Shown here piece after piece: positions 8,320 to 16,029 of a DNA stretch of 64,000 bases (positions are counted from its first letter, which is position 1; each line of letters opens with the position of its first letter). Source of the stretch: Phycisphaeraceae bacterium (GTDB lineage: Bacteria; Planctomycetota; Phycisphaerae; Phycisphaerales; UBA1924); contig JAHBXI010000005.1 in NCBI GenBank assembly GCA_019636515.1, forward strand, positions 124,001 through 188,000, read 5' to 3'. The notes below the pieces were generated by a model. The model made no database searches and was not told where the DNA came from. It was given only the letters and a program-made list of their open reading frames with translations. The translations under genes and the position numbers were made by a program.

Positions 8320-9129
8320 TCAGGTTCCCGAGCCGCTTGCCGACGTGACGGCATCCTTGCCATGAACCGGAGGTGCCAGGTCCGCCGAGGAGACTCGCGG
8401 GAGCGGTCCTGTACCGGCTCGGGCCTCGCGGACCACCACGCGGGCTTTCTCATCGGATGGCACGACGGGACTGACGGGACGGTCATCCTTCGTGCGTACC
8501 ACCACGATCGCTCGCGGCACGTCTCTCGAACCTTCGGAAGCGGGGACGGCCTGCACTTCCTGGCGCTTCTTGAACCGGGGCATGTCCGGCGGGAGTTCAA
8601 TCACCATGCGGGGCTGGGGAAGTTGTTCCGCGGGGATGGCCGTGATCGACCGATCGACCGGCCGGCGCCGGTACAGAGGGTTCGTGAACGTGCGCACGCC
8701 GCCGGTGTATCCCCGCTCCTTGAGCCACTCCTGGCGGCCCCGCTCGAGGTTCTGGTATCCGGCCATGTCGATGGATTCCCACGGAGAGATCGACACGGCC
8801 GTGTGGGCGACGCGGACGTACGCGACCGAAAAGTCTTCCTCGTCCGCGCCGTAGGCGGCAGGACCGGGATTGCCCCAGGCCAGGGGCCATCGCTTCTCGT
8901 ACCGTGACTGCGGGTCGCCGATGAAACCCCGGCTGATCCAGTGACGGCCGTTGGATCCGGGTCGCCGGACGTCGTCAACCATCCGCTCGGGGTACACAGG
9001 ACGAGTCGCCAGGTGTCGCTCGCCCTGCCGGGGCGTACCAGAGAACGTCTGGGCCGACGCGGGTGACCAGTTCCCCACCGTCGCGCCTGCGACCACGGCT
9101 GCCACCGACCACAGGTTCTTGCGGGCCAT
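8320..9129 (-). CDS. Exported protein of unknown function
   Basis: A 269-residue secreted protein that I do not recognise. The ATG at 9129 has AGAGAGG just upstream and opens a signal peptide with a likely cut after Ala-Ser-Ala (residue 26). The mature part is rich in Arg, Pro and aromatic residues. It contains the sequence WESIDMAGYQNLERGRQEWL and a C-terminal half without obvious fold. A good -35 hexamer (9264-9269) and an intrinsic terminator (9186-9222) both lie upstream of it. Confidence 0.65.
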   Translation of the reverse strand: MARKNLWSVAAVVAGATVGNWSPASAQTFSGTPRQGERHLATRPVYPERMVDDVRRPGSNGRHWISRGFIGDPQSRYEKRWPLAWGNPGPAAYGADEEDFSVAYVRVAHTAVSISPWESIDMAGYQNLERGRQEWLKERGYTGGVRTFTNPLYRRRPVDRSITAIPAEQLPQPRMVIELPPDMPRFKKRQEVQAVPASEGSRDVPRAIVVVRTKDDRPVSPVVPSDEKARVVVREARAGTGPLPRVSSADLAPPVHGKDAVTSASGSGT

Positions 9130-9185
9130 CGCGGACCTCTCTTTCAATGTCGCCACGCGCCGCCGCGATCGGGCGAAGTACGTCA

Positions 9186-9222
9186 GAAAATCGCGCCGAT
9201 CCGGCCGAGGCCGGTTCGGCGC
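9186..9222 (-). terminator. Intrinsic terminator or attenuator
   Basis: Minus-strand arms GCGCCGA/TCGGCGC and CCGGCC/GGCCGG (9193-9222), with one A-A mismatch between them, form a long hairpin followed by GATTTTCTG. It lies about 80 nt after the glycosyltransferase stop at 9303, so it could end that transcript. It also lies just downstream of the promoter-like site at 9242-9269, where it could attenuate the 8320-9129 gene. Confidence 0.65.
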
Positions 9223-9241
9223 TTCCCTTCCTCCTAAACCA

Positions 9242-9269
9242 AAGATGCACCAGAACTTACGATTGTCAA
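9242..9269 (-). promoter_or_regulatory. Promoter-like site, consensus -35
   Basis: Minus-strand TTGACA, a perfect -35 (complement of 9264-9269), stands 16 nt before CATCTT (complement of 9242-9247), a 3/6 match to the -10. The predicted start near 9235 is only about 13 nt before the terminator hairpin. Confidence 0.45.
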
Positions 9270-9302
9270 CCCCGACCCTGAAGCGGACGCAAAATAGCCG
9301 AG

Positions 9303-10457
9303 TCAGGTGGCCCTTGCGGCTCCCGAATCATCGCCGGGGCCTTCCGCGCGACCATGCCCCGAACGGATGGGGATCGACGAGGGGCTGGTCATCCACTGGT
9401 ACAACTCGATCACGCCGCGGACATGCCGGAAGACGGTCCTCTCCTGGCGGACGTATTCCCGAGCGGAGTTCGCCAGCGCGTTGGCTCGCGCGGGGTCCGA
9501 CAACAGCCCCCGGATCGTGTCCGACCAGGTCGCCGCGTCGGGCCGGGCGACCAGCAGGGCGGTTCGCTCGTGGATGATCGCCCCGATCGAGTCATCGGCG
9601 GCGATGACCGCCATCGGGGCCGCCATCGCCTCCAGGACCACGCTGTGGTGTTCCCCGCGTGCCTCGGGAAGAATCAGCAGGTCCGCCTGGGTGAGCAGGT
9701 CCCGGCGGGCCTCGATGTCCTGGATAAGCGAGAGCGAAGGAAGCAGGCCGAGTTTCTTGGCGACAGGCCAGAGATCGCCGCGCCGGACCATGCGGGCATC
9801 GATGAAGATCATGAGGTCACGGCGGGTCGGGATGACCTGGGCAAGGCCCGTCAGGGCGGCGATGCAGGCGGGCCGGTCCTGACCGCTGCCGATCATCACG
9901 GCCGCGGGTGACCTCCCCTGGGGGAGAACGAGGTGGGCGGGATCCTCGACGTGGACCCCCCACGGGGTGGCTCGGACCGTCAGCCGAGGGCACCGTTCGC
10001 GCACGTGGCGCTCGGCGGCAACGTCGGGGACGGTGAAGACCGGGGGAGAGCCGGTGGTCATCGAAGAAGCCACGCGAAGGGCCTTGTCGATCAGCGCCGG
10101 CCTCCACAGTTCCAGGACCAGTTCGGCCTCCAGTTCCGAGGCGATCTCCTGGCCGATGTCCCAGACCGATCCACCAAAGACGTGGACGACCGAAACGGGC
10201 TGGTCGTCTTCCTCGGCATCGGGGTCCGCGATCGTCATGGCCAGCCGACGCGCCATGATCCTTCGGAAGGCGGCCAGGGGCGACGTCTCAAATGGAACGT
10301 AACGAGATACCACCGGTCCCGATTCGCCCAGGTTGATCCCCGCGGGCATGGCGTGTATGACGCGGAATCCATCGTCGGCAAGGCCGAGTTCGACCCGCCC
10401 GATCATGGCTCGCTCACGGGTGGCGAACAGTTCATCGGTGAGGATGAGGACCTTCAT
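9303..10457 (-). CDS. Glycosyltransferase (GT-B fold, GT4-like)
   Basis: A 384-residue protein beginning MKVLILTDELFATRERAM, a GT-B N-terminal Rossmann opening. The ATG at 10457 has GGAG upstream. The C-terminal half has the GT4-like donor-side pattern of a loop, a Glu-rich stretch and VVLEAMAAPMAVIA. The first glutamate of the usual E-x7-E pair is shifted by one position (GEHHSVVLE), so activity is likely but not certain. Donor and acceptor sugars are unknown. It lies 66 bp downstream of the ABC ATPase gene on the same strand and may be co-transcribed with it. Confidence 0.75.
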   Translation of the reverse strand: MKVLILTDELFATRERAMIGRVELGLADDGFRVIHAMPAGINLGESGPVVSRYVPFETSPLAAFRRIMARRLAMTIADPDAEEDDQPVSVVHVFGGSVWDIGQEIASELEAELVLELWRPALIDKALRVASSMTTGSPPVFTVPDVAAERHVRERCPRLTVRATPWGVHVEDPAHLVLPQGRSPAAVMIGSGQDRPACIAALTGLAQVIPTRRDLMIFIDARMVRRGDLWPVAKKLGLLPSLSLIQDIEARRDLLTQADLLILPEARGEHHSVVLEAMAAPMAVIAADDSIGAIIHERTALLVARPDAATWSDTIRGLLSDPARANALANSAREYVRQERTVFRHVRGVIELYQWMTSPSSIPIRSGHGRAEGPGDDSGAARAT

Positions 10458-10523
10458 GGATCGCTCCGGGCCCGGTTCCCGCGTCGGTCGCTCGCCACGG
10501 TCGTACACACCGCCACGGCGACT

Positions 10524-11621
10524 CTACGCCCGCCGGGCGGGGCTGGCGTCGTGCCCAGGTTCGGGCTCGACCGGCAAGACGCACAGGTACCTTCCTGGCG
10601 CCACTTCCTGAAGACGAGGCTCCACGGGCGTATCACCCAGGGGCTGGTCGGCCTGGGTCTTTGGCATCCACATGCTCATGGCCTGGCCGTTGACCTCAAT
10701 CCTGCACGCCCGGGGATCTCCGATCGTGTCGGCGACCGTCACCAGGCGAGCCCGCCGCCGACCGACCTCGGGCCTGCACCTCAACAAAGCGCGCGTGTAG
10801 GGATGGATCGGGTCGCGCAGCACATCGGCGACTGGCCCCGCTTCGACGATCCGGCCCGTGTACATGACTCCGACACGGTCGGCCCGGTCGGCGACGATTC
10901 CAAGATCGTGGGTCACCAGCAGGACGGCCATGTCCCGTTGTTCGGCCTGCTCTCGGATGAGATCGAGGATCCTCGCCTGGACCGTCACGTCAAGGGCGGT
11001 GGTGGGCTCGTCGGCGATCAGCAGCGAGGGCCGGCACGCCAGGGCCATGGCGATCATGACCCGCTGGCGCATGCCGCCGGAGAACTGGTGCGGGTAGTCA
11101 CGCAGGCGAGCCTCGGGTTCGCGGATGCCGACTCGTGCCAGCGCGTCGATCATGGCGGCGCGGATCCCCTCTCGCGTCAAGGCTCGGTCCGCCGCATGGA
11201 GGGTAATGGCCTCGGCGACCTGTTCGCCGACGGTCATGAGCGGGTTGAGCGATGTCATGGGCTCCTGGAAGATCATCGCGACGATTGCCCCACGGACCGA
11301 GCGGATGGTCCGGGGGTCGGCCCCGAGCATGTCGACGACACCCGCCGGGGTGGCGACCCGGATCCGCCCGCCTTCAAACTCGGCGGAACGCTCATCGAGC
11401 AGGCGCAGCACGCTCATCGCGGTGACGGTCTTGCCCGACCCCGACTCCCCGACAAGGGCCAGGGTCTCGCGCGGGCGGACCTGGAAAGTGACGCCCCGAA
11501 CGGCGCGCACTCTCCGACCTCCGATTCCTCGGAAAGTGACCGACAGGTCGGCAACCTCCAGGACCGGCCGGGGACCCGTCGAGGGGAGTTCGCGGGCGGC
11601 GACGGGCGATCCGTCGATCAT
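10524..11621 (-). CDS. Oligopeptide/dipeptide-type ABC transporter ATP-binding protein
   Basis: A 365-residue OppD/DppD-type ATPase. In order it has Walker A (GESGSGKT), the Q-loop in [12 protein letters not shown], the signature [13 protein letters not shown], Walker [13 protein letters not shown], the switch histidine in VTHDLG, and the Opp-type C-terminal [11 protein letters not shown] extension. The MTSLNPL sequence is diagnostic of the nickel/peptide transporter branch. The ATG at 11621 overlaps the permease stop by 4 bp (ATGA) with a purine-rich site before it, so the two are translationally coupled. A second ATPase (OppF) is not present nearby. Confidence 0.92.
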   Translation of the reverse strand: MIDGSPVAARELPSTGPRPVLEVADLSVTFRGIGGRRVRAVRGVTFQVRPRETLALVGESGSGKTVTAMSVLRLLDERSAEFEGGRIRVATPAGVVDMLGADPRTIRSVRGAIVAMIFQEPMTSLNPLMTVGEQVAEAITLHAADRALTREGIRAAMIDALARVGIREPEARLRDYPHQFSGGMRQRVMIAMALACRPSLLIADEPTTALDVTVQARILDLIREQAEQRDMAVLLVTHDLGIVADRADRVGVMYTGRIVEAGPVADVLRDPIHPYTRALLRCRPEVGRRRARLVTVADTIGDPRACRIEVNGQAMSMWMPKTQADQPLGDTPVEPRLQEVAPGRYLCVLPVEPEPGHDASPARRA

Positions 11622-12715
11622 GGCCGCCTCCCCCTCCACTTGGGATCGAGCGCATCGCGCAGCGAATCGCCGACAAGGTTGAGCGACACGAGCGTCACGG
11701 CGAGCAGGGCGCACGGAAAGGCAATCAGCCACCAATGGGACTTGTAGGGGTTGATCTCGGAGAGCCCTTCGGCGGCGAGGTTTCCCCAACTGGGAAGCGG
11801 CGGGCGCACGCCGATACCCAGGAAACTCAGGAACGACTCCTGGAGAATCGCCTGCGGCACGGCGAGCGTGGCGTACACGATCACCACGCCGGTCAGGTTT
11901 GGAAGGATGTGCCGGAAGAGAATGCCCGCCCGTGAAACACCGATCGCTCGGGCGGCCTCGACAAACGGCATCGCCTTGAGCGCGATGACCTCTCCCCGGG
12001 CAACGCGGGCCATGGTAAGCCAACTGACCGATCCGATGGCCAGGAGGAGCGTGGCGATGTTGATGATCTCCCGGGCGGACGAAGGGAGTTCCCCGGTGCC
12101 CATGAGGAGCATCGCCTCTCGCTCGAGTTCGAGGCGAGCCCGCGGATCGGCGCGTCGCTCGGGAGGGAGCGCCCGCACGGCCGAATCAACGTGCGCCTCG
12201 CGGGCCTGGGCGATGCGGTTGACTCGGGCGACGGTTGACCGTTCAACAACGGCGTCGATCGCGACGGCCAGCAGGACGACGATCAGGATGTACGGAAGCC
12301 CGTACAGGACATCGACCGCTCGCATCATGACGCCGTCAAGGCGGCCCCCGGCCAGCCCGGCGATCGCCCCGTAGGCCACGCCGATCACCACGCTCGCGGC
12401 GGCGGCGCACAGCCCGACGGTAAGGGAGATAGCCCCGCCCACGAGCGATCGATGGAGCAGGCTGCGCCCCAGGCCGTCGGATCCCATGAGCATCGAGGCG
12501 GCGTGCGAGCCGGCTTGCGACGAGCCCCACGATGGTGGCGTGCGGGCCTGCTCGACACGGCCGGCGTTGTAACGGGGCGTGGGGTCGTCCGCCGCCGACC
12601 CGAGGAGGTACGGCAACGAGGCGAACGAGGCGACAACCATGAACGCGATGACGGCAAGGCCGATGGCGAGCCGTGGGCGGAGCAGGACCGAACGCCACGG
12701 GGATCGAACGGCCAT
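11618..12715 (-). CDS. Oligopeptide/dipeptide-type ABC transporter permease (OppC-like)
   Basis: A 365-residue inner-membrane permease of the DppC/OppC type. The N-terminal helix is followed by GSDGLGRSLLHR, then the transport core. The EAA coupling motif (VEAARAIGVSRAGILFRHILPN) contacts the ATPase, and a conserved end ESFLSFLGIGV follows. An insertion of about 60 charged residues (around 170-230) lies between two membrane helices, presumably in a periplasmic loop, and is not part of the ordinary family. The ATG at 12715 has AGGA upstream. OppB, OppA and OppF partners are missing from the window. Confidence 0.88.
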   Translation of the reverse strand: MAVRSPWRSVLLRPRLAIGLAVIAFMVVASFASLPYLLGSAADDPTPRYNAGRVEQARTPPSWGSSQAGSHAASMLMGSDGLGRSLLHRSLVGGAISLTVGLCAAAASVVIGVAYGAIAGLAGGRLDGVMMRAVDVLYGLPYILIVVLLAVAIDAVVERSTVARVNRIAQAREAHVDSAVRALPPERRADPRARLELEREAMLLMGTGELPSSAREIINIATLLLAIGSVSWLTMARVARGEVIALKAMPFVEAARAIGVSRAGILFRHILPNLTGVVIVYATLAVPQAILQESFLSFLGIGVRPPLPSWGNLAAEGLSEINPYKSHWWLIAFPCALLAVTLVSLNLVGDSLRDALDPKWRGRRP

Positions 12716-12809
12716 GTCCTGGTTCTCGGCACGCACGGATGGACGGTACGCCGTGCCGAGAACGGGATCAGGGACCGGGCGTGGGCCCCTGGGCCGGGCA
12801 GGAAAGGAA

Positions 12810-13277
12810 TCACCGGGCGGCGGCGAGGGCGTCTTCCAGGGCCTTGCGGGCGGATTCCCATCCGGCATCGTGCGGTATGGTGGCCACGATCTTTCGAGTG
12901 GCCGCATCGACAAGCAGAACGCGACCGGTCGTCTTGCCCTCGCCGAAATCCTGCCAGGCTCGGGCAAGGCCAATCGACGCGACAAGGTACTCGGCCTGCG
13001 AGCGTCCTCGCTGGTCGGAAAAATCGAGCAGGCAGAAAAGCACCGGCTCGGCGTCGTACCGCTTGCCGAGGTCCTCGAAGACCGACCCCATCGCCCTGGT
13101 CGACGGGCACCAGTCGGCGGACAACTTGAAGGCGATCAATTTCGGTGATCGCGCGGCTTTCTGGCCCGCGGACGGTTCCGTCGGCCTCCGGGGGCCCGGG
13201 TCGATCGGGAAGGTGGGCTGGACCGACCACGCGGCGGCGGTCAGCAGACCGGCGGCGAGCAGGATCATGGCGTTCAT
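12810..13277 (-). CDS. Exported thioredoxin-fold protein with degenerate active site
   Basis: A 155-residue protein with an N-terminal signal or anchor (hydrophobic residues 4-18) and a thioredoxin-like core: KLIAFKLSADWCPSTRAM, then a strand with FCLLDF and later VLLVDAATRKIVATI. The active site reads Cys57-Pro-Ser-Thr, so the second cysteine of CxxC is Thr. That argues against ordinary dithiol exchange and for a monothiol or structural role. GGAG precedes the ATG at 13277. It stands 94 bp before the ABC permease on the same strand. Confidence 0.75.
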   Translation of the reverse strand: MNAMILLAAGLLTAAAWSVQPTFPIDPGPRRPTEPSAGQKAARSPKLIAFKLSADWCPSTRAMGSVFEDLGKRYDAEPVLFCLLDFSDQRGRSQAEYLVASIGLARAWQDFGEGKTTGRVLLVDAATRKIVATIPHDAGWESARKALEDALAAAR

Positions 13278-13309
13278 TGGTTCACGCTCCGTTGGAATCA
13301 GCCCCTCGG

Positions 13310-14611
13310 TCAGCGGCCCGGGTCGTTGACCCTTCCCAGGAACAGCACCGCTCCGGTGGCGTCGTGGACGATGGCGATCACGAATGGATGGTCGAGGCGG
13401 AAGACGACCGGATCTTCCGGCATGGGGGCCGAGGTAACGCGGATCCCGATGGCCGTCACCGCCGTGGCAACGGTGCCGACCTCGTCGAACTCGATCGTCG
13501 CGGCGTGGATCACGTCCGAGATCGCCAGCGGCGCCGCGCCGGTGATCCCGGAGAAATCGGCGGCGTCGGAGAAGGCCACCCCCATGCCGAGCGTGCCGAG
13601 CGCCTCGGCGGCGGAGAACTTGGTCCTGATCGAAAACCTCGGGATCGCCATGTCGGCCATGCGAGGCCGCATCCGCGACCGGGACCGCTCGATGAAATCC
13701 CCGTCCATGGCGCCCAGGAACGGGGTCATCGAACCGTGATCAACCTGGTAGAGCAGGCACGAGATCCCCCCGTTGTACGGCAGAGAGATGCTCTGCCATC
13801 CATCCCCGGCGGCGTGCATGACCTCCCGAACGGCGTGCATCATCGGTACCTCGGCAACCGTCCCGTCGGCGGTATGGAACGGCTCGGGGCGGGTGGAGGA
13901 TGTATTGAACGGCGTGGTCCACAGGCCCTTGAAGTAGACGGCGTTGGTAAGGACAAAGGGAAGGCCGTTGATGTCGTCGGGCTCGACGATCCGCGTGATG
14001 CGGCCTCGTGTCCACAGGCCCGCCCATTGGTTGATGGCCCGGGCCGAGTCCGTTGCGTCTTTCAGGTTGAGGGAACTTGTGTCGGAGGCGTAACTGTCGG
14101 CGAGCGTTCGAGAGAAGGAATCGGAGACGGGCATGCCCAGCCACAGACGGTTGGCGCTGGTCCATTCGTACGCCGGGGCGCCCGACTCCGAAGTTGGCGG
14201 GGCCAGGCGGTTGGCGAGGGAGGCGAACCCGTCGTGGGTGGATTGCTGTCCGTCGGACCAGCGCATGGTCGAGGCGATGGCCCGCTCGGTCTGCCCGCGT
14301 GCCCCGGCCCAGGCCATCGCCAACGCGGTGGAGAGGCTGTGCGGGGAGAAAAAAACGTTGCCCGATTCGCCAGCCTCGAGCGTGCGCAGCAGGTCGGAGG
14401 CGAACCAGGCGTTCTGAGACGCAATCCGCTCGGGGCGTGCCTCGGGCGGTTCGCGTGGGAGCGGGGGCGGGAGAGGCGCCGAATCGGTTCGGGAGGCGCA
14501 CCCGGCGGCAATCACCATCGCCGCGGCGATCCCGACCCACTCTCGACCGAACATGGTGCCAAGCATCGCTCGCCGGTTCTCCAGGGGTTGCCCCGCCCAA
14601 CGGTCGGCCAT
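13310..14611 (-). CDS. Serpin-family protease inhibitor, lipoprotein
   Basis: A 433-residue serpin. AAAGGAG lies 6 nt before the ATG at 14611. The N terminus is a type II signal ending Ile-Ala-Ala-Gly-Cys, so the inhibitor is probably lipid-anchored. Serpin landmarks follow: NVFFSPHSLSTALAMA, LTNAVYFKGLW, the breach and hinge segment EVGTVATAVTA with small residues as in inhibitory members, and the closing FRLDHPFVIAIVHD...LFLGRV signature. Counting from the hinge glutamate as P17 puts P1-P1' near Thr-Ser, an estimate only. Bacterial serpins guard against host or self proteases, and the target is unknown. Confidence 0.9.
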   Translation of the reverse strand: MADRWAGQPLENRRAMLGTMFGREWVGIAAAMVIAAGCASRTDSAPLPPPLPREPPEARPERIASQNAWFASDLLRTLEAGESGNVFFSPHSLSTALAMAWAGARGQTERAIASTMRWSDGQQSTHDGFASLANRLAPPTSESGAPAYEWTSANRLWLGMPVSDSFSRTLADSYASDTSSLNLKDATDSARAINQWAGLWTRGRITRIVEPDDINGLPFVLTNAVYFKGLWTTPFNTSSTRPEPFHTADGTVAEVPMMHAVREVMHAAGDGWQSISLPYNGGISCLLYQVDHGSMTPFLGAMDGDFIERSRSRMRPRMADMAIPRFSIRTKFSAAEALGTLGMGVAFSDAADFSGITGAAPLAISDVIHAATIEFDEVGTVATAVTAIGIRVTSAPMPEDPVVFRLDHPFVIAIVHDATGAVLFLGRVNDPGR

Positions 14612-14755
14612 GACTGGCTCCTTTCGGGACCATAGGACAACCAGCCGCGGCGGGTGTTCCGCCAGGCGCCTTGGGGCGTTACACAATCGTGACCGTTCGT
14701 GGAAGGATGCTCGCCGGCACGAGGCGCCGCGGCGGCGTCACTTCAAATGGCGGAT

Positions 14756-15019
14756 TCACTTCGACTTGTAGTAATCGAGGTTGACCTGTATGTACTGCTT
14801 CCACTCGGCGGGGAGGTCCTCGGCGGGGGCGATGGCCTTGACCGGGCACTCATCGACGCACAGGCCGCAGTCGATGCAGGTATCGGGGTCGATGTACAAC
14901 TGGTCGGTGGAGCCAAAGTCCGCCTCGTTCTTGGTCGGGTGGATGCAATCGACGGGGCAGACGTCGACGCAGGAGGTGTCCTTGGTGCCGATGCACGGCT
15001 CGGCAATCACGTGGGGCAT
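14756..15019 (-). CDS. fdxA: 7Fe ferredoxin ([3Fe-4S][4Fe-4S])
   Basis: An 87-residue ferredoxin close to the Thermus/Azotobacter 7Fe type. Cysteines are at 9, 17, 21, 25, 48, 51, 54 and 58. The position that would complete the first CxxC is Thr12, which is the 3Fe pattern: Cys9, 17 and 58 would hold [3Fe-4S], and Cys21, 48, 51 and 54 would hold [4Fe-4S]. The C terminus (AEDLPAEWKQYIQVN) also fits this family. GAGGG precedes the ATG at 15019. It is a soluble low-potential electron carrier whose partner cannot be inferred from the neighbours. Confidence 0.92.
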   Translation of the reverse strand: MPHVIAEPCIGTKDTSCVDVCPVDCIHPTKNEADFGSTDQLYIDPDTCIDCGLCVDECPVKAIAPAEDLPAEWKQYIQVNLDYYKSK

Positions 15020-15135
15020 GACGAAATCCCTCAAAAAACACCGGCACGGCTCGTCCCGGATGGATCGGACGATGGTACGCCCCGCGACGGGGCCGCGGGA
15101 GAGGGAACGATCGGCGGAGGCTCGGAATCGGGGTA

Positions 15136-15975
15136 TCACCCCCCCGACGGGAGTTCCATGCCTACCGGGGACGTTGATGCCTCGTTGGGCGGCTGGGGAA
15201 AGAAGGGCAGGTACTCGAGGATCTGCTTCTCCCGGGAGAAGGCGGGGAAGGTGTAGACGCTGCGAGCCACGAAAGGCGCCCGCGTCACCTTGTACCAGTC
15301 GAGCCACGCCCGGCGATCAAAGCCGAAATCCTGGCCGGTCAGGATTTTCAGGGACGACAGCGTCCTTGAATTGACCGCCAGGTTCGTGTCGTCAAGCGAT
15401 GAGATGAGCGCCTCGAGGACCTTGTTCTGGGCGTACTGGCCCAGGGCATCGCTGGCCTCGGAACGGACGGCGGCCTCGGGCTCTTTCTCGGGATCGATGG
15501 CCGCGATGAGGGGATCAACGGCGGCCGTGGAGTGGATGCGCTGCAGGCCGCGCGCCGCCTCGATGCGAACGAGCCGGTCCTCGTCGGTCAGTCGCTCGAT
15601 GAGAACCGCGGCGTGCTCGGGCCCTCCGTTGTTGCCAACCGCGCGGGTGGCCACGGTGCGAACCCCGGGATCGGCGTCGCGGGCGTTGTCCAGGAACAGG
15701 CGCATGTACACCTCTTCTCCGGCAAACGGCTGCGTGGACAGGATGAGCGTGCCCCGGTAACGCTTGTCGGCGTCGTACTTATCCATCGCGAGTTCGACGG
15801 CCTCGGCGGGGCTGGGCTCGGCGAACAGGTCGAGGATGCTGTCGGTCCCGCGCCGCATGCCGGTGGTGTCGCAGGCGGCCATCATGCCCGCGGCCATGAT
15901 GGACAGGGCGTACGGGAACCGCCGGGCGGTGATCCGAACGGCGAGGGAGAAGGAAAAGCAGCGACGCGGGCCCAT
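15136..15975 (-). CDS. HEAT-repeat lipoprotein
   Basis: A 279-residue protein. The N terminus has arginines, a hydrophobic run and Met-Ala-Ala-Cys near residue 35, a plausible lipobox. Residues of about 85-210 form successive HEAT or PBS-type helical repeats (VRTVATRAVGNNG, then LVRIEAARGLQRI, then VRSEASDALGQYA). Such scaffolds bind proteins. The C terminus carries FGFDRRAWLDWYK, seen in planctomycete HEAT proteins as I recall. It starts 54 bp after the LptD stop on the same strand, suggesting co-transcription and an envelope role. A GTG at 16008 is an alternative start. Confidence 0.75.
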   Translation of the reverse strand: MGPRRCFSFSLAVRITARRFPYALSIMAAGMMAACDTTGMRRGTDSILDLFAEPSPAEAVELAMDKYDADKRYRGTLILSTQPFAGEEVYMRLFLDNARDADPGVRTVATRAVGNNGGPEHAAVLIERLTDEDRLVRIEAARGLQRIHSTAAVDPLIAAIDPEKEPEAAVRSEASDALGQYAQNKVLEALISSLDDTNLAVNSRTLSSLKILTGQDFGFDRRAWLDWYKVTRAPFVARSVYTFPAFSREKQILEYLPFFPQPPNEASTSPVGMELPSGG

Positions 15976-16029
15976 CGGGCGTGAGTATACAAGCGGGCTG
16001 AACGCCACGCCGCCCGGCTCCCCCCCAAC

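Noticed and set aside
6716..8320. xseB small-subunit gene next to xseA
   Set aside because: No frame of the right size or composition in the flanks.
9933..11747. Plus-strand frame opposite the ABC ATPase and glycosyltransferase genes
   Set aside because: It spans two genes that have clear Walker and GT motifs on the other strand.
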